This document shows, one piece after another, positions 44,669-53,112 of a DNA stretch of 64,000 nt. Origin of the DNA: Pseudomonas sp. PSB18 (GTDB lineage: Bacteria > Pseudomonadota > Gammaproteobacteria > Pseudomonadales > Pseudomonadaceae); contig NZ_NOIN01000015.1 in assembly GCF_014596565.1 (NCBI RefSeq), forward strand, positions 1-64,000. The letters run 5' to 3'. The position numbers were made by a program, and so were the translations under genes. The stretch's first letter is position 1, and every line of letters starts with the position of its first letter. The notes below the pieces were generated by a model. That model had not been told where the DNA came from and did no database searches. It saw only the letters and a program-made list of their open reading frames with translations.

Positions 44669-45452
44669 AGCGCCGGTCGGTGTGCTCGACTCGGGCGTCG
44701 GCGGGTTGTCGGTGCTGGGGGAAATCCGTCGGCTACTGCCCAACGAAACGCTGTTGTACGTGGCTGACTGTGGGCATATTCCCTACGGTGAAAAAACGCC
44801 GGAATACATCCGGCAGCGCTGCGCGATCATTGCCGACTTTCTCCTCGGCCAGGGCGCCAAGGCGCTGGTGGTGGCTTGCAACACCGCGACGGTCGCTGCG
44901 GTAGCTGATCTGCGTCGCGATTTCCCCCACTGGCCCATCGTCGGCATGGAGCCGGCAGTCAAGCCGGCCGCCGCCGCTACCCGCAGCGGTATTGTCGGCG
45001 TACTGGCCACCACCGGCACCTTGCAGAGCGCCAAGTTCGCCGCCTTGCTCGACCGTTTCGCCACCGATGTGCAGGTCATCACTCAACCGTGCCCGGGACT
45101 GGTGGAACTGATCGAGGCGGGTGACTTGCACAGTCCGGCCTTGCATCAGTTGCTGCAACATTACGTTGACCCGTTGCTCGCAGCCGGATGCGATACGCTG
45201 ATCCTGGGCTGCACGCACTATCCGTTCCTCAGGCCATTGCTCAAGCAAATGATCCCGGCCCACATCAGCCTGATCGACACCGGCGCAGCCGTGGCCCGGC
45301 AACTCCAGCGCCTGCTGGCAGAACGGGCATTGTTGGCCGAGGGGCCGGCCAGCGACACGCAGTTCTGGACTAGCGCTGATCCGACACATTTAAGAAATAT
45401 CCTACCGACGCTATGGCATTCGTCTGGCCTTGTGCAAAGCTTCAGTCTGTAA
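44661..45452 (+). CDS. murI: Glutamate racemase
   Basis: This enzyme makes D-glutamate for peptidoglycan, 263 residues. The two catalytic cysteines are in VACNTAT (near residue 72) and LGCTHYPF (near 184). The N-terminal FDSGVGG-like motif reads LDSGVGGLSVL. The ATG overlaps the moeB stop (ATGAGTGA). It is the last gene of the hemA operon. Confidence 0.97.
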   Translation: MSEAPVGVLDSGVGGLSVLGEIRRLLPNETLLYVADCGHIPYGEKTPEYIRQRCAIIADFLLGQGAKALVVACNTATVAAVADLRRDFPHWPIVGMEPAVKPAAAATRSGIVGVLATTGTLQSAKFAALLDRFATDVQVITQPCPGLVELIEAGDLHSPALHQLLQHYVDPLLAAGCDTLILGCTHYPFLRPLLKQMIPAHISLIDTGAAVARQLQRLLAERALLAEGPASDTQFWTSADPTHLRNILPTLWHSSGLVQSFSL

Positions 45453-45569
45453 GCAAAATGTGAAAATTCCGTAAATGCTGCTGAACTTCTGTTCCAGCGC
45501 GGATTTCTATAGCCTTGTCTGTTTGTAACAAAAAAACTAACGATGTTTGTTCGGAAAAGGATGTTTCTA

Positions 45570-46088
45570 ATGAAGCGTTTATTCTGCTTTGCCGCATTTG
45601 CGGCTGCATTGCTGGGGCACACCTACACCGCACAGGCAGCAGGTGTGGAGTTCGGGGTCGGGCAGACCAGCGACTCGACCATGACTTATCGTCTGGGGAT
45701 GCAATTCGATTGGGACAAGAGTTGGTGGCAAAGCGACGTAGGCCGTCTGACCGGCTACTGGAGCGGTGCCTACACCTACTGGGAAGGGGACAAGACGTCC
45801 AGCAACCACAGCCTGTCGTTCTCGCCCGTCTTCGTGTATGAATTTTCCGGTCAGAACGTAAAACCTTACGTCGAGGCCGGCATAGGCGTTGCGCTGTTCG
45901 ACAAGACCGAGCTGGAAGATAACAAGCTCGGTAGCTCGTTCCAGTTCGAAGACCGCATCGGCTTCGGCCTGCGCTTCAACGGCGGACATGAAGTGGGCAT
46001 TCGCGCCACTCATTATTCCAACGCGGGCATCAAATCGGACAACGATGGCGTGGAAAGCTACGCCCTGCACTACACGATGCCGTTGTAA
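45570..46088 (+). CDS. pagL: Lipid A 3-O-deacylase PagL
   Basis: This is an outer-membrane beta-barrel enzyme of 172 residues that removes the 3-O acyl chain of lipid A. The signal peptide (MKRLFCFAAFAAALLGHTYTAQA) is cleaved after AQA. The barrel ends with the catalytic His and Ser in THYSNAGI and an aromatic-poor PL end. ATG 45570 has AAGGA nine bases upstream; two earlier in-frame ATGs are less likely. It has its own AT-rich upstream region after murI. Confidence 0.92.
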   Translation: MKRLFCFAAFAAALLGHTYTAQAAGVEFGVGQTSDSTMTYRLGMQFDWDKSWWQSDVGRLTGYWSGAYTYWEGDKTSSNHSLSFSPVFVYEFSGQNVKPYVEAGIGVALFDKTELEDNKLGSSFQFEDRIGFGLRFNGGHEVGIRATHYSNAGIKSDNDGVESYALHYTMPL

Positions 46089-46160
46089 TACCTGAACCAG
46101 TGGGGAGCAATTGCTTGCAGCGGCGCCGGCGCAGTTGGCTTTGATGTCGACTGCGCTACC

Positions 46161-46258
46161 GCTATCGCGAGCAGGCTCGCTCCCACACTGTTTCGCGGGT
46201 AGCCGCGAGTCTGATATCCCCCGCTGATCCCTGTGGAAGCGAGCCTGCTCGCGATAGT
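46161..46258. repeat. REP pair (REPIN), GAGCCTGCTCGCGA type, one arm diverged
   Basis: The left arm GCTATCGCGAGCAGGCTCGC faces the right arm GAAGCGAGCCTGCTCGCGAT across about 45 bases. The right arm has GTGGAAGC instead of GTGGGAGC. It lies between pagL and the YkgJ gene. Confidence 0.88.
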
Positions 46259-46270
46259 GGCGGTGATGTT

Positions 46271-46576
46271 CTACCGATACGCCGTCGTAATCCCGCGGCG
46301 TTCTTCAATGCATTCCGGCGCTCCCATTTCGAACTCCCGACAGATCAGGGGGCGTTTTTCGTAGATGGTGCACTTCATGCTGTCGCGATCCAGCGCCGCG
46401 CACCAGCCGTCGTCGAGGCGCAGCATCACTTCTCCGCCCCAATCGTCCGTGGCGATGAAGCGTTGCGGGACACCGGTGTCGGTGATCAGCAGCACTTCCA
46501 ATTGGCAGCAGCACGCCGCGCACGTTGAACACGTAACGGTCGGTGCAGTGAGGTCAGCGAGAGGGATGGTTTCCAT
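46271..46576 (-). CDS. YkgJ-family cysteine-cluster protein
   Basis: This small protein has 101 residues and the YkgJ pattern. An N-terminal cluster CSTCAACCC is followed by C59 in GWCAALD, C69 in KCTIYEKRP, C79 in LICREFE and a final C in PECIEE. These probably hold zinc or an iron-sulfur centre. The CxIYxxRPxxCRxFE core is the family signature. It follows the SDR gene by 28 bases on the minus strand. The cellular role is not known. Confidence 0.9.
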   Translation of the reverse strand: METIPLADLTAPTVTCSTCAACCCQLEVLLITDTGVPQRFIATDDWGGEVMLRLDDGWCAALDRDSMKCTIYEKRPLICREFEMGAPECIEERRGITTAYR

Positions 46577-46604
46577 GGCGCGCAGTGTAAGGCAAGCGGG
46601 CCGC

Positions 46605-47363
46605 TCATGGTCGACCCTTGATCGGTGACCAGGCGCTTGCCTGGCAAGGATCGATGTCCGTCTGTGCGGTCTGGCCAGAAGACGGTAACGGCCACAGCGC
46701 AGCCAGGGCCGTGACGGGGAGAAGCACTTCAGGGGGGCGTTCGACCAACTGGCTCAGGATGTAGGCGGCCGCTTCGTCTGCCGATCCTGGTGCGGCCGGA
46801 AAGTCTGCCAGGCTCCCAAGCGCGCTATCGAAGTCCGGGCGAACGAGCGTTAGGTCGATGTTTTCGGAGGCGCGAGCCGATTCGAATAGATAACGCATTG
46901 CCCCGTTGCTGCCCTCGGTGTGGGACGCCGGCAGGTAAGTTGCCGGGCTGATGATTCCCACCAGCAGGGGCGCGATGCCGGCACGCAGCAATGGTGAGGC
47001 TGTCTCGATGCAAAGGCTTGCGACCAACAGGTTGCTGCGCACAATGTGTTCGATAAGAGAAGCGTCGGGGAGATGACTGTCGACGTACTCGGTGGTGCCG
47101 GCGTTCAGGATCAACGTGTCCAGGGCCCCCCACTGCTGGGCGATCCGATCAGTGATGTCGCGTACTGTCTGGTCGTCGGTCAAGTCGCCAGGCATCGTCA
47201 GTACCTGACCTGGATAACGTGCCGAGAGCGCTTCGCAGGATTGAACCGAGCGTGAACTGATGGCCAGATTCGCTCCGGTTTCGAGTATCGCCTGGGCCAG
47301 CGAAGCGCCGACGCCGTTACCCGCGCCCGTCAGCCAATATCGCCGTGGTGGTCTCAGACCCAT
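46605..47363 (-). CDS. Atypical short-chain dehydrogenase lacking the catalytic Tyr-Lys pair
   Basis: This is an SDR-fold protein of 252 residues. The nucleotide motif TGAGNGVG (12-19) and NAG (87-89) are present, and Ser139 lies in the catalytic-serine position. By alignment on the following helix (AMRYLFESARAS against the usual ALRxFxESLRxE), the catalytic Tyr is replaced by Thr149 and the Lys by Asn153. It may bind NAD(P) without normal SDR catalysis. It is downstream of phrB by 139 bases in the same direction, and an SDR in this spot is common in Pseudomonas. The C-terminal ~35 residues are not SDR-like. Confidence 0.82.
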   Translation of the reverse strand: MGLRPPRRYWLTGAGNGVGASLAQAILETGANLAISSRSVQSCEALSARYPGQVLTMPGDLTDDQTVRDITDRIAQQWGALDTLILNAGTTEYVDSHLPDASLIEHIVRSNLLVASLCIETASPLLRAGIAPLLVGIISPATYLPASHTEGSNGAMRYLFESARASENIDLTLVRPDFDSALGSLADFPAAPGSADEAAAYILSQLVERPPEVLLPVTALAALWPLPSSGQTAQTDIDPCQASAWSPIKGRP

Positions 47364-47502
47364 TCCATACTCCTTTCATAGAGGCGGCGCATCGCGGTTG
47401 GTGAGAGACGTCCACGGCGAAGCCTGTTGACTATATCTCGCATGACTGGGCCTACACCTGGGTATCGACAATTTCATGTTCGCTGATCGCCCGGCTTTTC
47501 AG

Positions 47503-48927
47503 TCATGGCTGTTGTCGCGCTGGCAGATTCCTGAAAGCCCCCAGCGCCCGTTCCCGGGATTGGCTGAGATTGACGATCGGAGCTGGGTAGCCCGTCCTAT
47601 CAAACAATCCGCCCAATGGGTTATGGACCTGTTGCTGATCGAGATCGTTCAGCTCAGGTAACCAGCGTTTAATAAAACGCCCTTCACGGTCGAATTTTTC
47701 CGATTGGCTCAATGGGTTGAAGATGCGAAACCAGGGCGCCGAGTCGGTGCCGGTGGAGGCGCTCCATTGCCAGCCACCGTTATTGGCGGCCAGGTCTCCG
47801 TCGATCAGGTGCTGCATGAAAAAGCGCTCGCCTTCGCGCCAGTCGATCAGCAGGTTCTTGGTGAGAAACATTGCGACGACCATTCGTAAACGGTTGTGCA
47901 TCCATCCTGTTTCCAGCAATTGACGCATGGCTGCATCGATAATCGGCAAGCCGGTGCGTGCCTGCTTCCAGGCTGTCAGCTCTTCAGGCGCATTGCGCCA
48001 GGCCAGGGCTTCGGTTTCCGGGCGGAACGCGCGATGGCGGGACACACGGGGAAAGCCCACCAGAATGTGTTTATAGAACTCACGCCAGAGCAATTCATTG
48101 ATCCAGGTCACGGTTCCGACGCTTCCACTCTCGAATTCGCCCTGGTTGGCCTGCAATGCGGCGTGCAGGCACTGGCGCGGCGAAACCACGCCAGCCACCA
48201 GGTAAGCTGAAAGCTGGCTGGTACCGGGCCTGGCGGGGAAGTCCCGTTCGCTTTGGTAGACGTCCAGGTGTTGATCGACAAAGGTGTCGAGGCGGCGCCG
48301 GGCTTCGTTTTCACCGGCGGGCCAGAGGGCGCGCAGGGATTCACCGGGAGGAGCAAAGCCTTCCACCTGCGTTGGCACCGGGTCGCGGCGGATAGCGGTC
48401 GGCGCCTGCCGGGACGGTGCGCGGATCAGCTTCGGCAGTGAACGGTGCAGGCGGCTGTAGCAGACTTTGCGAAATTGGCTGAACACCTGGAAATAACTGC
48501 CGGTCCGGGTCAGTACGCTGCCGGGCTTGAACAGCAACTGGTCGAGGTAGCTATGAAAATCGATGCCCTGGGCTTTCAGGCTCCGGGCTGTCTCGGCGTC
48601 GCGCCGGGCTTCATTCACTCCATATTCTTCGTTGACATGAACCGCGTCGATGCTCAATTCCCGGCACAGCGTGAGCAGTACCGACGGAGCCTGATCCCAG
48701 TGCGGCGCGTGACGGATCAGCAAGGGGATGTTCAGTTCGTTCAAGGCCGCGCTCAACGAGGCCAGGTTGCGCAGCCAGAAATCGATTTTGCACGGCGCAT
48801 CATCATGGGCGCGCCATTGCTCAGGACTCGTCAGGTACACTGCCACGCAAGGCCCCCGCGCCGCGGCTGCGGCCAGCGCAGTATTGTCGTTCAGACGCAG
48901 GTCGCTGCGCAGCCAGATCAGTTGCAT
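47503..48927 (-). CDS. phrB: Deoxyribodipyrimidine photolyase (CPD photolyase)
   Basis: This is a DNA photolyase of 474 residues that repairs UV-induced cyclobutane dimers with light. The N-terminal antenna domain (QLIWLRSDLRLNDNTAL) binds a folate-type chromophore. The FAD domain contains RTGLPIIDAAMRQL, the WMHNRLRM motif, and NNGGWQWSASTGTDSAPWFRIFNP, quoted in parts as GGWQW and APWFRIFNP. ATG 48927 is chosen with GGAA upstream; ATG 48939 is an alternative. It lies directly after the MerR-type regulator (13-base gap) and the YbgA-like gene, forming a candidate light-induced operon. Confidence 0.95.
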   Translation of the reverse strand: MQLIWLRSDLRLNDNTALAAAAARGPCVAVYLTSPEQWRAHDDAPCKIDFWLRNLASLSAALNELNIPLLIRHAPHWDQAPSVLLTLCRELSIDAVHVNEEYGVNEARRDAETARSLKAQGIDFHSYLDQLLFKPGSVLTRTGSYFQVFSQFRKVCYSRLHRSLPKLIRAPSRQAPTAIRRDPVPTQVEGFAPPGESLRALWPAGENEARRRLDTFVDQHLDVYQSERDFPARPGTSQLSAYLVAGVVSPRQCLHAALQANQGEFESGSVGTVTWINELLWREFYKHILVGFPRVSRHRAFRPETEALAWRNAPEELTAWKQARTGLPIIDAAMRQLLETGWMHNRLRMVVAMFLTKNLLIDWREGERFFMQHLIDGDLAANNGGWQWSASTGTDSAPWFRIFNPLSQSEKFDREGRFIKRWLPELNDLDQQQVHNPLGGLFDRTGYPAPIVNLSQSRERALGAFRNLPARQQP

Positions 48928-48940
48928 GGTTTTTTCCATC

Positions 48941-49879
48941 TCAAAGGAGTGCTCTGCGACTCAGCTCGCGATAAGCCGATAAAGGGTCTTCAGCCCAGGT
49001 GATGCCCTTCATCGAGACGCCGGTGGATAATCTGGCGTGATGGATCGACGCGGCGGTGCCGGCAATGATGATCGGGCAGTCAATGCCATTCAGCAGCCTG
49101 GGCAGTTGCGACAGGTTCAGGGCGTGGCTGGAATACAACAGCACGCCGCGGGCCTTGAGGCGTTCGACCGCCAAGGCCAGTTCGCCTGCCGGTATCGGCG
49201 AATCGAAGACTTCCACTGGGCAATCGGCGCTGCTCGCCAACCAGGCGGTGAGCCACAAGCCGGGTTCCAGGGGAACGTCCGAATGGTTGACCAGCAGCAA
49301 CGGCGCGCCACGCAACTGACGGTTGTTGTGGTAGATCCGACTGCCGAATTTGCTGCGCAGCCAGGAGTACAGGAACACCCGCTCCACCTGTGCGCCGAAC
49401 TGGCCCTGCCAGCGCGATTGCAGCTCCTCCAGCAAGGGCAACAGCAACTGTTCGCACACCGTCCCGGGTGGGTATAAACCCATGGCCTGATTGACCAGGT
49501 CATCGACCTGACGCTCGGCCAATTGCGTCACTGCCAGCGCGAGAGCGTGACGCTGGCGCTGCCAATCGCTGTCCAGCGGTTCGGTGGGCGGTTGCGGTGT
49601 GTCGAGCAAGGGTTTGATCTTGCTGACCGTCACGCCCCGGTCGATCCAGGTGAGAATACTCAGGATCCGCTGTACATGTTCGGTGCTGAACAACCGGTGA
49701 CCCTTGGGCGTGCGCAATGGCACGATCAGGCCATAACGGCGTTCCCAGGCTCGCAACGTCACGGCGTTGACACCGGTTCGCCGCGCCACTTCGCGTATGG
49801 GAAGCCAACCGTCCGCCAGGGCCTTGGCGAAATCGGCGCCCAGGTCTTCGCGAGCGCTGGAGTCTATATCGCCTTTCAT
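48941..49879 (-). CDS. MerR-family regulator, class II LitR/PplR-like
   Basis: This protein has 312 residues. The N-terminal MerR HTH (about 25-95) reads IREVARRTGVNAVTLRAWER and YGLIVPLRTPKGHRLFS. The C-terminal ~210 residues have the helix-bundle plus Rossmann-like outline of the B12-binding LitR/CarH family. The cobalamin signature D-x-H-x-x-G is absent. That combination fits class II LitR proteins, described in P. putida as light-response regulators working with a LOV protein. Its start overlaps the stop of the DUF523/DUF1722 gene by one base (TGATG). TTGTACA sites upstream of the operon are candidate operators. The functional call is inference. Confidence 0.82.
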   Translation of the reverse strand: MKGDIDSSAREDLGADFAKALADGWLPIREVARRTGVNAVTLRAWERRYGLIVPLRTPKGHRLFSTEHVQRILSILTWIDRGVTVSKIKPLLDTPQPPTEPLDSDWQRQRHALALAVTQLAERQVDDLVNQAMGLYPPGTVCEQLLLPLLEELQSRWQGQFGAQVERVFLYSWLRSKFGSRIYHNNRQLRGAPLLLVNHSDVPLEPGLWLTAWLASSADCPVEVFDSPIPAGELALAVERLKARGVLLYSSHALNLSQLPRLLNGIDCPIIIAGTAASIHHARLSTGVSMKGITWAEDPLSAYRELSRRALL

Positions 49880-50841
49880 CAGATGGCGTTCCGCAAACTG
49901 AGGTTTTCCGGGTGCGGTTGCAGGTAGACCTGTTGCGCCAGATAGGGATCGGGATGCTGGCGAAGGTGATGTTTGAGCAAGGTCAGCGGCACGACCAGCG
50001 GTACGATGCCGAGGCGGTACTGGGCGATGAGATGCTGAACCTCCCGTTTGTCCTCGGCGTCGATGGCGCGTTTGAGGTAACCGCTCAGGTGCTGCAACAC
50101 ATTGCTGTGGGTGCGGCGGGTGGCGCACTTTTTCAAGGCGGCCATCAGTGCGCTGAAATATCGCGGGCCCAGCTCGTTGGGGTCAGTCTTGCCCATGTTC
50201 CCCAACAGGTTGCCCAGGACTTTGTATTGCACGGGGTTGTGAGCCATCAGCAGGTACTTGTAGTGCGAGTGGAACGCGATCAGGCCACGCCGGGTCAGGC
50301 CCTTGCGGCGCAGCGACTGCCAGGCGGCGTAGGCGAATACCCGGGTCAGGAAGTTTTCCCGCAGCACCGGGTCGTTGAGGCGGCCGTCTTCTTCCACCGG
50401 CAGGTCCGGGTGGAGGTCGCAGAATGCCTGGGCGTAGACGCCACGTCCGCCACCTGGCTGCGACGCGCCGTTATGGTCGTAGACCTTGACCCGCTCCAGC
50501 CCGCATGACGGCGATTTCTGCATGAAGATGTAGCCGCAGATGTCGTCCAGTTCCGCGGCCATTTGCCGAGCGTAATTGACCAAGGGGCGGGTTACGTTGA
50601 GGCCTTGTGTCACTGTGCCGACCACTTCGGGGTGTTCGGGATTGCCTACCAAACGGATCGGCTCTCTTGGAATGCCCAGGCCAATGGCGACTTCCGGGCA
50701 GACCGGCGCGAAGTCGAAATGCTCCGCTAGGAGACGGCTGCACAGCTGCGATTGCTTGTGCCCGCCGTTGAAGCGAACTTCCGCGCCCATCAGGCAAGCG
50801 CTGACGGCGATTTTCGGGCGGATAGCGACTGAGTCGGACAT
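49879..50841 (-). CDS. DUF523 and DUF1722 (YbgA-like) fusion protein
   Basis: This protein has 320 residues in two parts. The N-terminal DUF523 part (about 1-155) has cysteines in SACLMG, APVCPEV and SPSCGLERV. The C-terminal DUF1722/YbgA part (about 190-310) has FHSHYKYLLMAHNP and YRLGIVPLVVPLTLLKHHL. In E. coli the short YbgA is encoded just before phr, and here the gene also heads the phr operon. DUF523 proteins are proposed metal-cluster or sulfur-related. Function is unknown; a link to photolyase or UV response is suggested by position. Confidence 0.9.
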   Translation of the reverse strand: MSDSVAIRPKIAVSACLMGAEVRFNGGHKQSQLCSRLLAEHFDFAPVCPEVAIGLGIPREPIRLVGNPEHPEVVGTVTQGLNVTRPLVNYARQMAAELDDICGYIFMQKSPSCGLERVKVYDHNGASQPGGGRGVYAQAFCDLHPDLPVEEDGRLNDPVLRENFLTRVFAYAAWQSLRRKGLTRRGLIAFHSHYKYLLMAHNPVQYKVLGNLLGNMGKTDPNELGPRYFSALMAALKKCATRRTHSNVLQHLSGYLKRAIDAEDKREVQHLIAQYRLGIVPLVVPLTLLKHHLRQHPDPYLAQQVYLQPHPENLSLRNAI

Positions 50842-50930
50842 GCGGACCTCTGGCGTATAAACTTGTACAAAATGTTATTGTTTGTACAATTTTATTCATC
50901 ATAGATCCATGGCTGTACAAGTCAACCCGG
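50842..50930 (-). promoter_or_regulatory. TTGTACA repeats upstream of the YbgA-merR-phrB operon
   Basis: Two perfect TTGTACAA octamers lie at 50863-50870 and 50882-50889, with a near match CTGTACAA at 50923-50930. On the minus strand the first is followed by GTTTATACGCC, giving TTGTACAAGTTTATA 22 bases before the first start codon. TGTACA-type direct repeats are operators of LitR/CarH MerR regulators. The adjacent MerR gene and a matching site before the FAD gene make them good candidates here. Binding is inference. Confidence 0.6.
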
Positions 50931-51016
50931 TTTGCAGGTGAGGGAAGCTGCTGGCGTTATTCACGGGCAGGCTGCCGTCTCGTTCGACAGCAGCGGGTGG
51001 CGCAGGGTGACGCAAT

Positions 51017-52003
51017 CTACTGCAGGCTGGCGTGCAAGCGCCGCGCGGCTTCCTGGCCGCTGAGCCAGGCACCTTCGACCCGGCCGGACAGGCACCAATC
51101 GCCACAGACATACAGGCCCAGGTCAGCATCGGCCAGGGCGCCCCACTCATGATTGCCGGCAGGACGGGCGTAGAGCCAGCGATGGGCCACGCTGAAGCTG
51201 GGGGCGGGCATGGCGCTGTGCAGCAGTTCGGCGAAAGCACCATGCAGATGTTCGATCACCGCTTCCTTGGATAGGTCGATGTGCTGTCGGCTCCAGTCGC
51301 TGGTGGCGTGCAATACCCAAGTGTCGAGCGTGCTGTCGCGTCCCGGCTTGCTGCGGTTACGGGCCAGCCAGTCGAGGGGGCTGTCCTGCACGAAGCAACC
51401 TTCCATGGGGGTGTCCAATGCCTGTTCGAAGGCCAGGGCCACGGCCCAGGTCGGGTCCATCTTCACGCCGGCCGCCACCCCGGCCAGTTTCGGCACGGCC
51501 GCCAGCAATGCAGTGGCCTGGGGCGCGGGCGTGGCAATGACGACCTGGCCGAAGGGACCATGGGTGAAGCCTTCCGCGTCCTGCAAGTGCCAGTGTTCCT
51601 GGCCGCGGTAGACCTCGGTGATCCGGCAGGAGAACTGCACATGCAACTTGCCGAGCAGGGCGCGGGTGATGGCGCTCATGCGCGGGGTGCCGACCCAGCG
51701 GGTCTGTTCGTCCGGGGAAGGGGTCAGTTGTCCGTCCTGGAAGTTGTAGAGTTGCGGGTTCCATTCCGCCGCCCAGCCGTTGGCCTGCCAACGCTGGACT
51801 TCGGTGACGAAGCGGCGATCACGGGCGGTGAAATATTGCGCGCCCATGTCCAGGGTGCCAGCGTCGCTGCGTTTGCTGGACATGCGTCCGCCGCTGCCGT
51901 GGCTTTTATCGAAGAGTTGAACGACATGCCCGGCCTCCGTCAGGGCCTGGGCGGCTGAGAGTCCGGCGATGCCGGTACCGATGATTGCGATGGGTACAGT
52001 CAT
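51017..52003 (-). CDS. Renalase-like NAD(P)/FAD-dependent oxidoreductase
   Basis: This flavoprotein has 328 residues. The FAD dinucleotide motif IIGTGIAGLSAAQAL is near the N-terminus, then the acidic end of the second strand in FDKSHGSGGRMSSKR. The C-terminal FAD region is GLYVCGDWCLSGRVEGAWLSG. The overall pattern matches bacterial renalase-like amine or dihydronicotinamide oxidases. The start MTVPIAIIGTG is the ATG closest to the FAD motif. A TTGTACA site lies 47 bases upstream, as for the phrB operon, so both may respond to the same regulator. Confidence 0.88.
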   Translation of the reverse strand: MTVPIAIIGTGIAGLSAAQALTEAGHVVQLFDKSHGSGGRMSSKRSDAGTLDMGAQYFTARDRRFVTEVQRWQANGWAAEWNPQLYNFQDGQLTPSPDEQTRWVGTPRMSAITRALLGKLHVQFSCRITEVYRGQEHWHLQDAEGFTHGPFGQVVIATPAPQATALLAAVPKLAGVAAGVKMDPTWAVALAFEQALDTPMEGCFVQDSPLDWLARNRSKPGRDSTLDTWVLHATSDWSRQHIDLSKEAVIEHLHGAFAELLHSAMPAPSFSVAHRWLYARPAGNHEWGALADADLGLYVCGDWCLSGRVEGAWLSGQEAARRLHASLQ

Positions 52004-52049
52004 GGGGGCCTCGTTTATCTTTCTGTAAAGGCTGCGCCGTCGCGTAAAC

Positions 52050-52057
52050 CTGTACAA
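52050..52057 (-). promoter_or_regulatory. TTGTACAG site upstream of the FAD oxidoreductase gene
   Basis: On the minus strand TTGTACAGGTTTACGCG appears here and TTGTACAAGTTTATACGC before the YbgA-merR-phrB operon. Each precedes its gene in the same orientation. The shared TTGTACA-R-GTTTA core supports a common regulator, presumably the MerR protein. No other function is visible in this gap. Confidence 0.55.
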
Positions 52058-52199
52058 TTTGGGTTTTTGGTATAAGTTTTACCGTTCGCATTTGAACAGG
52101 TTGACCTATTGTTAAACACAGACCCTGTCCGATACGAAAAATCCCTGCTTATAAAAATAGACTAATGGGCCAGGTAAAACGCGCTGCGAGGAACATCTC

Positions 52200-53099
52200 A
52201 TGCACATATTGCTGACCGGCGGTACTGGTTTGATCGGACGTCAGCTCTGCCGTCTCTGGTCGAGGCAGGGACATCGCCTGACGGTATGGAGTCGCCGAGC
52301 CGAAGAGGTGGCCAACATCTGCGGGGCGCAGGTGCGCGGAGTCGCCAGGCTCGATGAGATCGACGAGCCGGTGGACGCGGTGGTCAACCTCGCCGGGGCG
52401 CCGATTGCTGATCGGCCCTGGACCCATAAGCGCAAGATGCTGCTGTGGAGCAGTCGCGTCACCCTGACCGAGGTTTTGCTGGCGTGGCTGGAGCGCTGCG
52501 AGCGCAAACCCGCCGTGTTGATTTCAGGTTCCGCCGTGGGCTGGTATGGCGACGGTGGTGAACGGGAGTTGACCGAGGAGTCGGGGCCGGTCAGCGAGGA
52601 TTTCGCCAGCCAATTGTGCATCGCCTGGGAAGAAACCGCGCAGCGGGCCGAGGCCATGGGCATACGCGTGGTGCTGGTTCGCACCGGCCTGGTCCTGTCC
52701 GCCGAGGGCGGCTTTTTGTCGCGGCTGCTATTGCCCTTCAAACTGGCGCTGGGTGGGCGTATCGGCAATGGGCGGCAATGGATGCCATGGGTCCACATCG
52801 ATGATCAAATCGCCCTGATTGATTTTCTTCTGCACCGCGATGACGCCAGCGGTCCTTATAATGCCTGCGCGCCGAACCCGGTGCGTAACCGCGATTTCGC
52901 CAAGGCCCTGGGGCACGTATTGAATCGGCCCGCCGTGATGCCTATGCCGGAGCTGGTATTGAAAGTCGCATTGGGGGAATTGTCACTGCTGTTGCTGGGC
53001 GGCCAGCGTGCCACGCCGGCCCGGTTACAGGCGGCGGGTTTCACTTTCCGGTTCACGGATTTGCCTGCGGCACTGGACGACTTGTCCGGCCGCTTTTGA
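52200..53099 (+). CDS. TIGR01777-family epimerase (extended SDR, YfcH-like)
   Basis: This is an atypical extended SDR of 299 residues. The nucleotide loop TGGTGLIGRQL is at residues 6-16, and VVNLAGAPIADRPWT and SGSAVGWYGDGG are family landmarks. The C-terminal DUF1731 part contains LLLGGQRATPARLQAAGF. The biochemical role of the family is unsettled. It is divergent from the FAD gene (196-base spacer) and 13 bases before hemH, so the two are probably co-transcribed. Confidence 0.93.
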   Translation: MHILLTGGTGLIGRQLCRLWSRQGHRLTVWSRRAEEVANICGAQVRGVARLDEIDEPVDAVVNLAGAPIADRPWTHKRKMLLWSSRVTLTEVLLAWLERCERKPAVLISGSAVGWYGDGGERELTEESGPVSEDFASQLCIAWEETAQRAEAMGIRVVLVRTGLVLSAEGGFLSRLLLPFKLALGGRIGNGRQWMPWVHIDDQIALIDFLLHRDDASGPYNACAPNPVRNRDFAKALGHVLNRPAVMPMPELVLKVALGELSLLLLGGQRATPARLQAAGFTFRFTDLPAALDDLSGRF

Positions 53100-53112
53100 A
53101 ATAGGACGTTGC

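Noticed and set aside
48941..49879. Cobalamin-binding light sensor (class I LitR/CarH)
   Set aside because: No D-x-H-x-x-G motif is present, so B12 binding of the classical type is not supported; class II is preferred.
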